This document shows, in pieces, positions 22,201-33,221 of a stretch of DNA of 64,000 bases (the stretch's first letter is position 1; each line of letters opens with the position of its first letter). A model generated the notes under the pieces. The model saw only the letters and a list, made by a program, of their open reading frames with translations, made no database searches and was not told the origin of the DNA. The translations under genes and the position numbers were made by a program. This DNA is from Tanypteryx hageni (lineage: Eukaryota > Arthropoda > Insecta > Odonata > Petaluridae): the NCBI GenBank assembly GCA_028673005.1, contig CM054116.1, forward strand, positions 147,743,173 to 147,807,172, written 5' to 3'.

Positions 22201-23195
22201 ATTAAACAATATTTACAAAATTCGCATAATTAGCGTTCCAGAGAGTAAAAATAGTTTGGGCGAACAGAAATTGTTTGACAAAGAAAAACATTACGCTATA
22301 AAATTCTTATACGGTCCAAATTATGTTTAAATCTATGTAACATTTAATTTTGCCTCTCTCTCTCCCGCTCTGTCTCTCTCCTTCTCTCTCTCTCTCGTAT
22401 TAAAGCATTCGAAGTACGCATTCCTTACGCATATAGTATAAGGATTATGGCGACAACACAATCTCGAGGCATAACAATGACATTGTCTGCAAGGCAACAT
22501 ATCATTGAAATGCTTCAATTTTTCAAATAAATACGATTTAAACTTATAACTTGAGCGATTTTGTATCGTAGACAAAATGCGACGATAAGAATAAGAAACG
22601 TCGTTTATTTTTCTTTAGAACGGTCTAGATACGAAGATTGTAGGCCAATTCTTTCTCATTTTTTAATTTGCAAAAGAGTAAAAGCCTGTAAGTCGAAAAA
22701 ATCGACTTTTTACGTGTTATCTTATGGGAGACATAAATTATCCACTGGAGTCGAACCCGGGTCTTTTTTTGGAATTTTGCTTCGTAAATGGCTTTTCCTA
22801 CAAGAGACAAACATTCCCACCAAATTTCAATCTTCTACCTGCTAAGTCTAAGTTTGATAAAAATAGCATTACAATTAGTTAGTGGTGGCGGTGGAAGTTG
22901 TTGCAGACGGAGTATATAAGTTAAACAAGATGATCCAAACAGAACTTACGATGCCTACTTTCCATTTAATCATTTATTTAATACTTATATTGGCTTTAAT
23001 AGCTTTAAAGTCATCGCGGATATGTAGCTCTTTGTGTTCCCAAATTTCATAATTTAGCGTTATAAAATACTAAAAATACATTCGAACGGAATATTAAATT
23101 GATCACGCGTATTTGTGCGGGAAAAAAACGCGTGTACGTACTAGAATATACCGAATCCGAGTGCAACAATAGTTGTTGCTATGGCTATACCTACT
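22201..23195. other. Spacer with CT microsatellite, no gene
   Basis: CT repeats at about 22352-22400. A GGAGTCGAACCCGGGTC motif at 22745 resembles a tRNA T-arm on the other strand but no tRNA can be folded around it. Otherwise nothing recognisable. Confidence 0.5.
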
Positions 23196-23199
23196 TCTC

Positions 23200-23596
23200 T
23201 CTTCACGTCCCCCCTCGTCCCACCCGCAATCCCAACCCCTTACACTTACCCAAATGCCGACTCTCCATCACCAAAAGATCTCTCTTCTATCGATTGCCCC
23301 AAACATTTAATTCCCTGGTTCGTTTGTTCCCTGTTATTGATATGTTTTCCCCCATCTCATCCTTTTCTGCACTAGTTGCCCGGTCACCCCCATAATTCTT
23401 ATTGTCTAAACGCTTTTGAATATGTTTCTGTTTTTGCATTTTCCTGTTTGGAACAATTTAATATCTGTTCCACGATTGTTAATTTAATTTATTTTATTTG
23501 TTATTTTATGTTGTTATATTACGGATCCATTGTAAAAGGCCAAAATTTGGCTGTTTATGGACCTTTTTTAATTAAATAAATAAATAAATAAATAGA
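23200..23596 (+). pseudogene. LINE 3' end fragment with TAAA tail
   Basis: A short frame encodes the extreme C-terminus of the same LINE family as 5031-5755 (CRLSITKRSLFYRLPQTFNS), ends at 23393, then a 3' UTR with GGCCAAAATTTGGCTG and a tail of TAAA repeats at 23573-23596. It is extremely 5' truncated, as is common for target-primed insertion. Confidence 0.65.
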
Positions 23597-25692
23597 CACT
23601 CTCGCAATGAGTGATAAAAACTGCAAAATCGCCAGTATTTACGTGAAATTCTAAAAAATACGGTCGATAAGCCAAATTTTACGGTAAAAATTAAAGTCTT
23701 CATTCCTTTCCTCCGAGAATAGTATAAAACTCGCTCCGATATTACAATTCTAAGATATTTTAATGTGCAAAAGAAAATGACCCTTCACGATGGATTTCAG
23801 ATTTCCCATGTAAATCAAACGGGAAGGATAGTTCCTGGAATCCCGGGACTTTCCATATTCGCAACAAAAACTATCCTCAGAAGCTCGGCTCCAGTAGCAG
23901 CAGATTTCCATTAAGTATCATGAAAATTGGTCTATTGTTGCAAAAGTTAATAGGGAGATGGAAAGACAGACGGTAAGACAGAGAGACAGACGGACGGACA
24001 GACAGACAGACACAACGACAAAACTATAAGCTTATTTCCATTCTGGAAAGTAGGCTAAAAATAATGACACAGTCATTTGAAAAAATTAAGATCGAATTTT
24101 TTTAAATATTGCTTGATAAGAAAGTAACACCTAATTATCCTAACTTTCGAGTATTGCTGCGTTAACTGAGCCTAAACTGGCAACACTGTAACTGAAATTT
24201 GAGCGAGGACACAGCAGCGAAATTTCGTGATCAAAGAAATTCGTCCGAGTGTCGTAGTTCTGTATTAAGTAGAAGTTATAATTTCAAACGCTAAAACATA
24301 AAACCTACAACTAATTTCTTATGTGAATGATACTTCACTCAATAAATATGGATAATATAATATTAGTATTATCCTGCCTTTATTAAAAAAAGATGATTGA
24401 AGAACACCACTACAAATACACTGCACATTAAAACAAAAGCCTAAATGGACATTGGCCCATATTTCGACCGCCCTGTTTGTTTGTTTGTATGTACCTTGGG
24501 GGAGGGGATGATCTAAATGACAAATTTTCAACCACCAGTACCTTATATTTACAGTATTACATTATGAGGGTTAAAATTAGACCAATAATTTAATAAGAAC
24601 ATATCAAACTTTCATTGGTCGATATATCGTCCGCCGATTCGAAATTTACGAATCGTTTTTGCGATATCGAATCGAATATCGAAGCACTTCAGGGCCCTAG
24701 CGTAAAAGAATACCAAATTTGAGAGAGTAGTATTTTCTACATATGACAGTTCAAAAAATATTTCATTTACTCATAATATAGCTAAGAATACTAATTAGGC
24801 CTACTATTCACATGGAAAGTTAGGAAAATTGATTGCAGTAAAACTATAATTCTTGAAAATTACAGTCATTGATCTTAAACTTTGTTAGTATGGCATAAAT
24901 CGAAGAACTAAAAAAGGGTGATGACAGACGGTTAAGTAAACAAAGAAAAACTCTGAAAATGAAAAAGAAACAAATAAGCTGGCATTAAGGAGAAACAGAA
25001 ACAATTGCCCAATTTTCTTACAAAAATGTCACACACTAAGATAATCAGTTTGATTTTTGATTTGGGAGATTCTTCACAAAAACAAAAATCGATTGAATGA
25101 AATAAAGAGCCCAAGAACGAGCTAGATGAAAGTGAGCAACATGAAAGCAAGTGATATGAAAATAAACACTGATTATGGTATAACTGAACAAAATTAATAA
25201 GTATGTTACGATCCAGCTATATTTGACGATCTTGATAATTGGTTCGAGAAATTAAATAATTTAAACAAAAATTCAGCTATAATTAGAGAACCAAAATAAA
25301 TAAAAATGGAAGAATACCTAAATTAACTCTAATACCAAATCTATCTCTAATGATTACTATACTAGAAAAATGTTCAAAGATGAAATTGTTATAAGATCTT
25401 ATAATTATTTGAATATATTATTAATTTGAGGTTTGCGATTATGCATCCAACTGATTTTGAACAATATATCAACATCTGAGAGGTAATAATTAATCCTTAT
25501 TCAAAAGAGCTGGTCTTCTGGTTTGTGGGGCTACTATTTCCTACATTGCGTTCAGGGACATTTTCCCGGGGCCGTTTTCTCCAAAACCAATTTTATCCGT
25601 AACCTTATCCCCGGCATTACCGAGAACAGGACAAGTATCTGTCAGAAGCAATCGTCGGTTTTCCAACGAGCGATATATCCCTCTATTGGCGA
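23597..25692. other. AT-rich spacer, no gene
   Basis: No gene. A GACA/GACG repeat lies at about 23960-24015; TCGA-rich sequence near 24615-24690 has several overlapping ATCGAAT motifs. Nothing else is recognised. Confidence 0.5.
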
Positions 25693-25727
25693 GACAATAG
25701 AGTAAGTAATAAGACAGAGGTGGCGTG
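25693..25727 (+). repeat. Solo P-like terminal repeat
   Basis: CAATAGAGTAAGTAATAAGA, then CAGAGGTGGCG, matches, in reverse, the right end of the P/THAP9-like element at 29734. It may mark the end of a related element whose other end I could not find. Confidence 0.45.
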
Positions 25728-25729
25728 AC

Positions 25730-26200
25730 GTCGTTGAGGTGAAGCCAAGAGCCGGCGCTTTCCGCCATATTGAGTGACTCTGAAGTTGTCAAGAGTCCGT
25801 GGATATCTTGACGATAAGTTACCTTGAACCAGTCGATTTAGTGAAGTTTCTGAGGTAAGTTTATGCTTCACATTCCTTATTAGATGTTTCTAATTGTGTA
25901 TTTTATGCGGAAATAACGTCATATTTTATATAATAAGGAGTTTTTGTTCTTGATCAGGTGCCTGAAAACAATCGTTGCATACATTTAATAAGAGCTGTGC
26001 CCCATGAATATTTAAGCATGAGGGTGCATGTGCAGCAAAATGTGCGTCAACGTCACTGCAGAAAGACCGGATCCGACAAATGTTAAAGAAATTAGTTCTA
26101 TTGAAAGGCCAATGATGGATATGATGTGGTTGTCGTGGAAGAGGCTGTGAATGTATTATGGATGGAAAACTGATTTGTTAAATAAAAGTGCATTTATTCC
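25730..26200 (+). other. Candidate short spliced transcription unit
   Basis: An exon-like stretch ends at TTTCTGAG followed by GTAAGT (25857). A pyrimidine-rich tract and CAG precede 25958, where an open stretch (VPENNRCIHLIRAVPHEYLS, then 22 more residues to a TAA at 26089) begins. AATAAA is at about 26183. Donor, acceptor and polyadenylation signals in the right order suggest a transcript, but no ATG opens a long frame and I do not recognise the peptide. It could equally be part of a P-like transposon, since the solo terminus lies just upstream. Confidence 0.25.
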
Positions 26201-26244
26201 TTTGATATTGTGTCCTCGTCTCATTTTATTTTGAGATTAACAAA

Positions 26245-26350
26245 ATTGATAGTAGCTCAATAACTTTGGCTAAGATTAATAAAGGTAAAATACTCCTTTT
26301 GTAACCCTTTAATTGTTTGGCTAAAGGATTATTTTACCTTTATTGAGATT
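26245..26350. mobile_element. Penelope terminal-repeat inverted junction
   Basis: 26298-26350 matches the sequence directly after the ribozyme-like motif of Penelope copy 2 (TTTTGTAACCC, then TTTGGCTAAAGGA). 26245-26297 is the reverse complement of the part just beyond it (AGCCAAAGTTATTGAGCT and following), matching copy 2 at about 50267-50322. Penelope elements often carry a second terminal repeat in inverted orientation; this looks like such a head-to-head junction left without coding sequence. Confidence 0.6.
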
Positions 26351-26415
26351 AACAGGAGAATATCTCATCATTTTTTACTAACTTTTATATTAACTTCGCT
26401 TTATGTATATATATA

Positions 26416-27172
26416 CTAGTAGAAGGTACTTGCATACTGCAAGCATTTCATCTCACCTTGAAAAAACGTTCATTTTTCAGGGAGATATTTCATTATGGTA
26501 AATATTTCTTTAATTCAAAATATTTCTCCCCGGGACCGATTTTCGTTTTTTTCCTTATGGAACAATAGTGGAGTAAAGCAATCACTAATTTTTCAAATTT
26601 TAGGAGTATTATACTTTTTCCATATTGGGTTAATAATGCTACACATTTATGCCAAATTTCAAATTTATGGCACATTTAAAAGTGAAATAACATTTATCTA
26701 ATTGTTTAAATTTAAATAATTTTTAACGGCCGCAATAAAAATTTCATGAATACACTAAAATGTTTATTCCTTTAAATTGATTAAACTCTAAACAACTTCA
26801 AAATTTCAGCTCTCTAACTCGCCCCGTAATACCTAAACATTTATCTATTTGTTTAAACTTTAAGAATTTTTAACTGCCAAATAAATTAAGATATCAAAAT
26901 TTGTATAATCCCTATTTCGTTTTTTTTACAAATCCTACCCCTTAAAAAAATTTCAGCTTCGTAGCATATTAGCAAATACATAAACCTTGAAATTTTGTTT
27001 AAACAATGGCGAATTTTTAGCGGCCGCATTGTTGCACTTTTTAAAGTTTTTCGTTTTTTCTAGTCGGTTTTGCACAAAATCCTACCTAAGAAAAAAAATT
27101 CGAATCCCCAGCTGATCTTGAAGTGCCTAAACATTAGTTTCCTCCTATCATATGTTATATATATGTTATCGG
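26416..27172 (-). mobile_element. Non-autonomous Helitron, family A
   Basis: CTAG at 26416-26419 with T outside, then the stem-loop TGCTTGCAGTATGCAAGTA on the element strand. The body has the family hallmarks AACGGCCGC, TTTTAGCGGCCGC and CTAGTCGGTTTTGCAC (plus strand). It ends near CATTAGTTTCCTCCTATCAT, the family 5' end. No gene. Confidence 0.7.
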
Positions 27173-27174
27173 TG

Positions 27175-27280
27175 CAGAAGAGAAATATTTAGAATCCAAG
27201 AAATTTTTCCCATGATGAAATATCTCTCCGAAAATTAATGTTTCTTCAAGGTGAAATAAAATGCTTGCAGAATGCACGAG
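27175..27280 (+). repeat. Helitron family A 3' fragment, opposite orientation
   Basis: A 100-bp piece running up to AATGCTTGCAGAATGCACGA, the family stem-loop with one changed base, head to head with the previous copy. The CTAG end is lost. Confidence 0.5.
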
Positions 27281-27891
27281 TTTATATTTGATGATAATTA
27301 ACATACGTCTGCGAAAGTCCAAATGGAGTGGAAAATATCTTTTCCAATTCCTTTTGGGTGTACTTAAACCGGTGCAGTTAACAGATGACGCGTAAAACTT
27401 CTTAATTGCCGCTTTTTCCCGTAGCTGTGCCGGAGACTTAATAATACTCGTATATTAACCTCAATATTTTACATATGGTAAGACAATTTCATTGCGATGC
27501 AAGGTTTTATTCGGGCAAAAAGTAAAGATAGATTCGTGGAGGCCTATGGCTTCAATAGAGTAGTAGGGTCACTCAATACAGCCGCCGGTTACGCCCACCC
27601 GGCTTCACTTTCGCTTGGGTTCCAGTCACGGAGGTTTCAAGTAAATGGAGGCGACACAAACGCCTCTCAGCCGTGGCAAAAAAATCCGCCATCTTTCTAC
27701 GCTCGCTGCGGTTTTGTCTGTACGCCCGTGATGTTGTGTATTACGTTCCGTGCTTTCATAGTTTTGGCTTTTGCTTTAGGTGTTGACGCTGTTTTTGTTG
27801 CACATTAATTTTTATTATACAGAGTTTATTTATTTTATATAGCTTATATTCTGTATACACATAGTTTTTTTGAGTAACCATAATTTTATTA

Positions 27892-28760
27892 TGGTTACTT
27901 GCTCAGCCTTCGGTTGTACTAACCGAAGTGAAGTAACCAAACCTGAAGTCACGTGTAAGTAGAAATTACAATGAGATATTGATCCTTGATTGCTAAGTAT
28001 GTGTCCTATGTATGAGTATTATAATACCGGTGAAAACGAATGTTTTGATTGAGTGAACCGAAATCGCGTGACACGTTTGCTGCTTGGTGTCAATTATTCA
28101 AGTTGCCCTAGGAGGGCAGAAGAGGCAACTGTGTTCCCATTGAATTCCTTTTCTTACTGCCTGTAAAAAGTCTGCAGTCAACATGTCAACAATGAGAAGG
28201 CATATGTTGGATGACTATAATTATGAGAATATAGCTGAAGAACATAATTATATAATACTGCCAGATATTTTGAAAACTTCTGAATTTCAATACGATGTTG
28301 TGAAGTATATATTTCAGGGTTTGTGGTTAGAAGAGTTGAATCTTGCATTAAGTGTGAGGAATGTTTGGGAGCTTTAAGGGAGTCTATGGAAAATTCAAAT
28401 TCCTTAATTATTTCAATTAAAAATAAGGGAGGGTTGATTGCTCCATCAAAAGATGTTGTATTAATTTGCCTATGTTCTCAAAGAATTGTCAATTTGGCAT
28501 ATCAAACTTAACAGAGAAGGTAATTACTGACCTCACTTGTCAGGTCCTGTCGAAAGTTTTGTCAAATAATATATTTCCAAGTCTTAAGGAGCACGTATTC
28601 GACCATTCATTTGGTGAAAATCATATTGTGCAAATGATTAAATTGGTATCACAGTTGCACATGAAATTAAGGTTCGGCCATGAAGCCAGTAAATGAAAGA
28701 ATTCATGGCTCAATAGTGAGGCAAACTTTCAATAAATTAATATTGTTCAAAGGTCAGTAG
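27892..28760 (+). pseudogene. THAP9/P-element transposase remnant
   Basis: At 27892 an ATG opens MVTCSAFGCTNR, the first Cys pair of a THAP DNA-binding domain, ending at a potential splice donor (GTAAGT, 27953). At 28310-28510 the frame SGFVVRRVESCIKCEECLG and then KNKGGLIAPSKDVVLIC matches the C-terminal region of THAP9 and P transposases, and NKLILFKGQ near 28733-28759 resembles their end. Between them the leucine zipper, GTP-binding and catalytic regions are absent, and there are frame breaks. It cannot encode an active enzyme but might make a short DNA-binding peptide if the THAP part were completed by splicing, which I cannot show. Confidence 0.6.
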
Positions 28761-29178
28761 ATGTTAAAAGAGTGTGTTTGCATTTTACTTTAATAAAACA
28801 ACGTGATTTACGGCCTTGTATCTATGAATGAAATGTGAATGTCTATTGTTTTATTAATAAAAACGTATAAAAAGATATTGTTATGGTGTAGATTTACCTG
28901 TAATTTTCAAGATTCTTGTGGCATGCCAAATTTCTAGCCAAGCAGTGAGAGAGTGAGCGTGAATAGCTAAGTATAATATTTATGCTGACAATGATGCACT
29001 TGTGATTAAAATGAGGATGAAGACTACGAAGAGATCTTATGGATAAATTGAGGATAAGACGGCTAAAGAGTTCATGATGGTCGATCACATGTTTTTATAT
29101 GATTTGATAATGTACAAATTCAACACTTCATACTTATAAGATTCAATAGTGGCAGTTTAACTCTGTGCTTGTCCATCA

Positions 29179-29196
29179 GCTGGTACGCGTACCAGC
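29179..29196. repeat. Perfect 18-bp palindrome
   Basis: GCTGGTACGCGTACCAGC is its own complement. It lies in the 3' non-coding part of the P-like element and could be a binding site or cruciform seed; no function is known to me. Confidence 0.8.
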
Positions 29197-29929
29197 GAAC
29201 TTCTCGTAGTTCATGATAATAGTTTATGCTGGACCTACACAAAATTATTTTTTTAGTACATGCATATCTCGTGGACTGAATGCAAGAGAAAAGTGTCCGG
29301 AAGGAGTTCCCGCTAACTTTAATTCACGTTTGCATTGCTTAAAAATTTATTCCCTGAAATAAACACGGGAAATGAGTACAAGTGTACGGCAGGGTTAAGA
29401 AGAGCCTCTTGCGTAAATATTTCCGTCATCGTTGGTTTGGGTATGGCGAATATCCTCTTATATACATGCTTATTTGGCGTGTTTTGCGTATCCATCGATT
29501 TATGACATACGCAAGCTACGGCGTAGCTATAAAAACTGAAACATTCGCCATATAACACTGTAGGTCCGGCGGTTGTTTTGAGCGTAGTGGGCGTGGCTCA
29601 TTCCTTCCCATCAACCCCCACTTCTGCCACGCTTTTCTCCTATAGCTCGAAGCGGTTGTGTCGCCTCCATCTACTTAAAACCTCCTTGGTTCCAGCCTTG
29701 GCAGCGCCACCTCTGTCTTATTACTAACTCTATGGGCATGACGACGCGCCATAGTACACTTTATGGATGTTAGCTGTAATGTCCAACACCACCTAAAAAT
29801 ATAGCGCAAAAAAGTCCGCACATTTAATCTTAGGCGTAGGAATTAAATCCCACAAACCGATCATAAACACACGTAAGAATATATGTTAATTCTGCCATTT
29901 TCTGCTAAGACATAAGAGATTGCACATCA

Positions 29930-30480
29930 CTCGATGGATTCATTGCCGCTCTCGGTGCGAGAGAACTCCGCCATATGCAATGGACGCCACGATTTGTTAG
30001 TAGCCGACTCCTCTTACCAGCGAGGGACAGAGAGCAGCAGCAGCGGCGGCGGCGACAGGCGCTGCATACTTCCTGGATCGCATCCACTGCAGATGAATCT
30101 GGAGAGAAGTGTCGCCGAAACGGGAACTGATGCGAGGAGACACCGGAGGAGGGCGAGGAGGGTCTCCCGGAGGAGGGAGAGGAGGTTCTCCCGGAGGAGG
30201 GTCTCCCGGAGGAGGGTCTCCCGGAGTAGGGTCTCCCGGAGTAGGGTCTCCCGGAGGAGGGTCTCCCGGAGGAGGAGGGAGAGAGGAAGAGTGACCGTCC
30301 GCGTAGAGGCTGCTGCAGGCCATTGGCTTCGAGGCATCCCGTGATGGGGTGATGGCTGTTAGGCTCTGCAATTCCTTTCGACGTAATTGGGTAGACGAAG
30401 TCTGTTTGCTGATAGCGGCCTCTTCCTGTATGCGGCGGAGGAACAGTCACCTCGTTACCTCGGATTTTTAGCGAATGATT
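29930..30480. other. GC-rich, CpG-rich patch, possible promoter
   Basis: Base composition jumps compared with neighbours, with many CpG, a GCAGCAGCGGCGGCGGCG stretch and a minisatellite. It lies just upstream of a candidate first exon at 30560. Frames here (Ser/Gly/Arg or Pro/Gly/Asp pentapeptides) are repeat artefacts. Confidence 0.4.
30160..30280. repeat. 15-bp GC-rich minisatellite
   Basis: About eight units of TCTCCCGGAGGAGGG, two with GTAGGG in place of GAGGG. The 15-bp period keeps all frames open. Confidence 0.95.
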
Positions 30481-30559
30481 TGTCACGCAACTTTGTCATC
30501 TTTCTTTCTTAAATGTGAGTTATACGTTGCGCATAGTTTAAATCTCGCTCCATACTGAT

Positions 30560-30620
30560 ATGGAGGCTGCCAAAGAAAATCGGCCAAAATGCACTCCCAG
30601 CAATTATTTCATTCGTGATG
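30560..30620 (+). CDS. Candidate first coding exon of a host gene
   Basis: An ATG opens twenty codons, MEAAKENRPKCTPSNYFIRD, that end one base before a good splice donor (G then GTACGT). It follows a GC-rich patch, as a promoter-proximal exon would. No downstream exon can be identified in the window, and I do not recognise the peptide. Confidence 0.3.
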
Positions 30621-32458
30621 GTACGTAACTTTAGGCTATCAAGTCGCTTTATCCGTATACTTGCTATCAGAAATCACTCTAGCAGATACATATCGATCCA
30701 AAAATTTTAATATTATTGCAACTAAGTTACTTAATAATTAGAGTATGATTCGTAATAATTTCTAATTTTCATTTAATGACGTGCAGTGAGGGGTAAAATT
30801 ACAAGTAGTCTTGGTAGGATTCGATTTAAATCGATAAATGTCGATATGCATCGAATTTTTTAAAAATTTAAATTCGACGAAAATGAATTTTTGTCGATAA
30901 GTGTAGATTTTCACCACTACAATTTCTACGAAATTTATGCATCATGATTTTAAAACTTTGTATCCGCTCTCAAATTTTACATATTTTACCATTAAACATC
31001 TAAAACGGTAGAGAGAGTCTGTATTTGTCATACCAAACGGCCACACAACATCGCTTATATCACTGTCATAAGGGCTCATACTGAGCTGCCGTGGGATCCA
31101 ATGGCGAAGGACAAAATATTATGATCGGTTTATTGCGCTATTTCTTTACCCTCGGCCTGATCCGATAATCCATACGCACTTCGGATTCCATTTACCGAAA
31201 AGTCGGGAGACGTCTATGGCGTCCTCTTCGCGACATTATCTGCCGACCTCCTCCAAGAGGCGAAATGAAAGGTTTTCCCGGACTGAAAAATGTGTACCGA
31301 TCGTCAGATGGCGTTATGGCATTTCCAAAAGCACTCTGTTATAAAATTTATGCAATCCATCTGAGAGTGTCCCCCGTGCTTAGTTTCTTTTGCATTCGTT
31401 CCATATACGCACTCGGGGCTTTTTCCGCATTCAGAGTCGTTTATTACTCAACAAGATGAAATATTTTTCTTCAAAATATTCATTCAAATATTAGGTTGTA
31501 CATTATACTAACGTCACATTAATTTCTCACTAACGATTACGATTTAGTGAGTAAGGGGTGCGAATTAACGAGTAGAATACGCTTTCTGATTTTTTGCGAA
31601 AAACTAACTGTTCCAGGTTGGTGGCCGAAGTCAACAACAACACATTCGGCAAAATATAAATAAAGCGGCATAAAAGTAGTCTTCTTTTTATTTACACACT
31701 TTAAGTTAAATTTAATTAGAAGGAATTCAATTTATAACACTTTTCTAGATAAAAATTGATGAAATGTATCGAAATAAATGTCAATTTATATATCCCTTTT
31801 TAAGAAATATAAACGTCAATACTTGTGTGTATTTCTGGCTAATCCTTGGATTATTATAACCACAATATAAACGTCGAAAATTAAAATGCCCAATTAATCG
31901 TATAAAAATAAACGTCGATGTACGCCGTTGACTTTTGAGAAAAATAATCAATGGTAGTGGTCGCTTTTTAAGAAATATTTACGCCGAAAACTTCCAAGCC
32001 TAGTCAAGTGTATTAAAGTAAACGTCGATGTTGGCCGCCCATTTTTAGGAAAAATAAACGTCGAAGACTACCAAGCCTACAGTAGTAGTAATTTTAAGCG
32101 TCGATATTCGTCAAAAATCTCTCGGGAAAATAATTGTCGATTTCAAAAAAAATAAACGTCGAATTCTACAGAGCCTAATTACACAGCTTTGGGACTCTAA
32201 CCTTTTCGACAGCACTGATACAGCATTACAGCTTTTACGTTTACTCGGTCAAATTTAAAAGTTATAGAGAAGGCCGACTGCTATCAAAGTGCAACATCGG
32301 AAGCGTTTTCCGTTAAATTACTCATCCGAACTTTGCGGTAGATCTTCGATTATCCGGATTTCAAATTCTATATCGCTGAATATATTATTTTAATGTCAAC
32401 GATCATTTTTTCCTTCGCTAAGATACGGCCGCTGTCGCCCTCTGGTGACGAAGGCTAT
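30621..32458. other. AT-rich spacer, no gene
   Basis: If the exon above is real this is its intron. It holds a TCGA-rich stretch near 30820-30905 and the degenerate TAAACGTCGA array listed separately. Nothing else is seen. Confidence 0.45.
31740..32165. repeat. Degenerate array around TAAACGTCGA
   Basis: Eight or more occurrences of AAACGTC(G)A or close variants, several preceded by AAGAAATAT or GGAAAAATA and followed by CCAAGCCTA, at spacings of about 30-70 bases. It looks like an old, diverged tandem repeat. Confidence 0.6.
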
Positions 32459-32466
32459 ATTATAAC

Positions 32467-33213
32467 TAGAGTATGGCTTTTTCGGGTTTTACCCGATTTT
32501 TACCCGCCGATTGCCTTTTTTAAATTTCCGTTAAAACCCGAAAAATCCCGAAATTATTAGTTTTCTTTAAACAATATTTTTTAGATTTGGTCGCAGAATT
32601 TCTATTCTGTCGCTTGTAGGCACCTCAGCACTTGAGTGCAGTCCGAGATGTTCGTGATAAGTTTGCTTATTCTCTTTGTAAACAATCTATTAGTAAGCTC
32701 GCTTTGTAACACAATCTTAATCTCCTTGGTTTGCTCGCGCCACGAATAGCCATAGCTAGTCGCTGTTAGATCTTTGATAGAATAAGGAAAAAAGCCCAAG
32801 TGTCTGTTAGTTCAAAACACTACGAAAGAAAAATTATTTAACTAATATTTGGTGGATTTTCAAAAGAAGTTGAACGGGAAGCAACATGTTTGCGCAGCCC
32901 GCGAGGTGTTCCTCTCCATCTGAAGGCGTTTAACGCGAGATATCGCACCCTCGACCATACTTGAGGTATAGTAAAAAGTTTTGATTGTTGATAAAACTTT
33001 TAAATTTTTAAACAAGATTTTTATTTAAAAATCATTTATCCGAATTACAAAATGATAAAACCCGAAAATTACCCGAGATCGAACTTTTTTTTAAAGCCTC
33101 GAAAATCTGTAACTTACTTATTTCAGATTTTAACCCGAATGAAAAGAAAAATAATAAAACCCGATATCTACCCTCCAAATTAAACTTTTTTAACCCGAAA
33201 AATCCATACCAGA
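32467..33213. mobile_element. hAT-type MITE with perfect 8-bp TSD
   Basis: The left end TAGAGTATGGCTTTTTCGGG and the right end, read inward, TCTGGTATGGATTTTTCGGG agree at 16 of 20 positions. ATTATAAC occurs directly outside both (32459-32466 and 33214-33221). The interior repeats ACCCGA motifs near both ends and has no gene. Ends starting TAG plus an 8-bp duplication fit the hAT superfamily (Tip100-like). Confidence 0.85.
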
Positions 33214-33221
33214 ATTATAAC

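Larger units (their letters stand above)
27553..29734 (+). mobile_element. P/THAP9-like transposon, internally deleted
   Basis: Both ends begin CA(A)TAGAGT (27553 inward; complement at 29734). Subterminal blocks near 27628-27662 and 29658-29692 are inverted copies (GGAGGTTT, then ATGGAGGCGACACAA). Inside are the start of a THAP zinc finger and the C-terminus of a P-element-type transposase. The catalytic middle is missing, so the element is non-autonomous. P-type elements make 8-bp duplications; I see no clear one (TATGGCTT left, GGCATGAC right), so the exact ends are uncertain. Confidence 0.6.

Noticed and set aside
29905..30486. Collagen-like or Pro/Gly/Asp-rich proteins on both strands
   Set aside because: The 15-bp minisatellite opens all frames; no flanking domain and no codon-level conservation can be seen.
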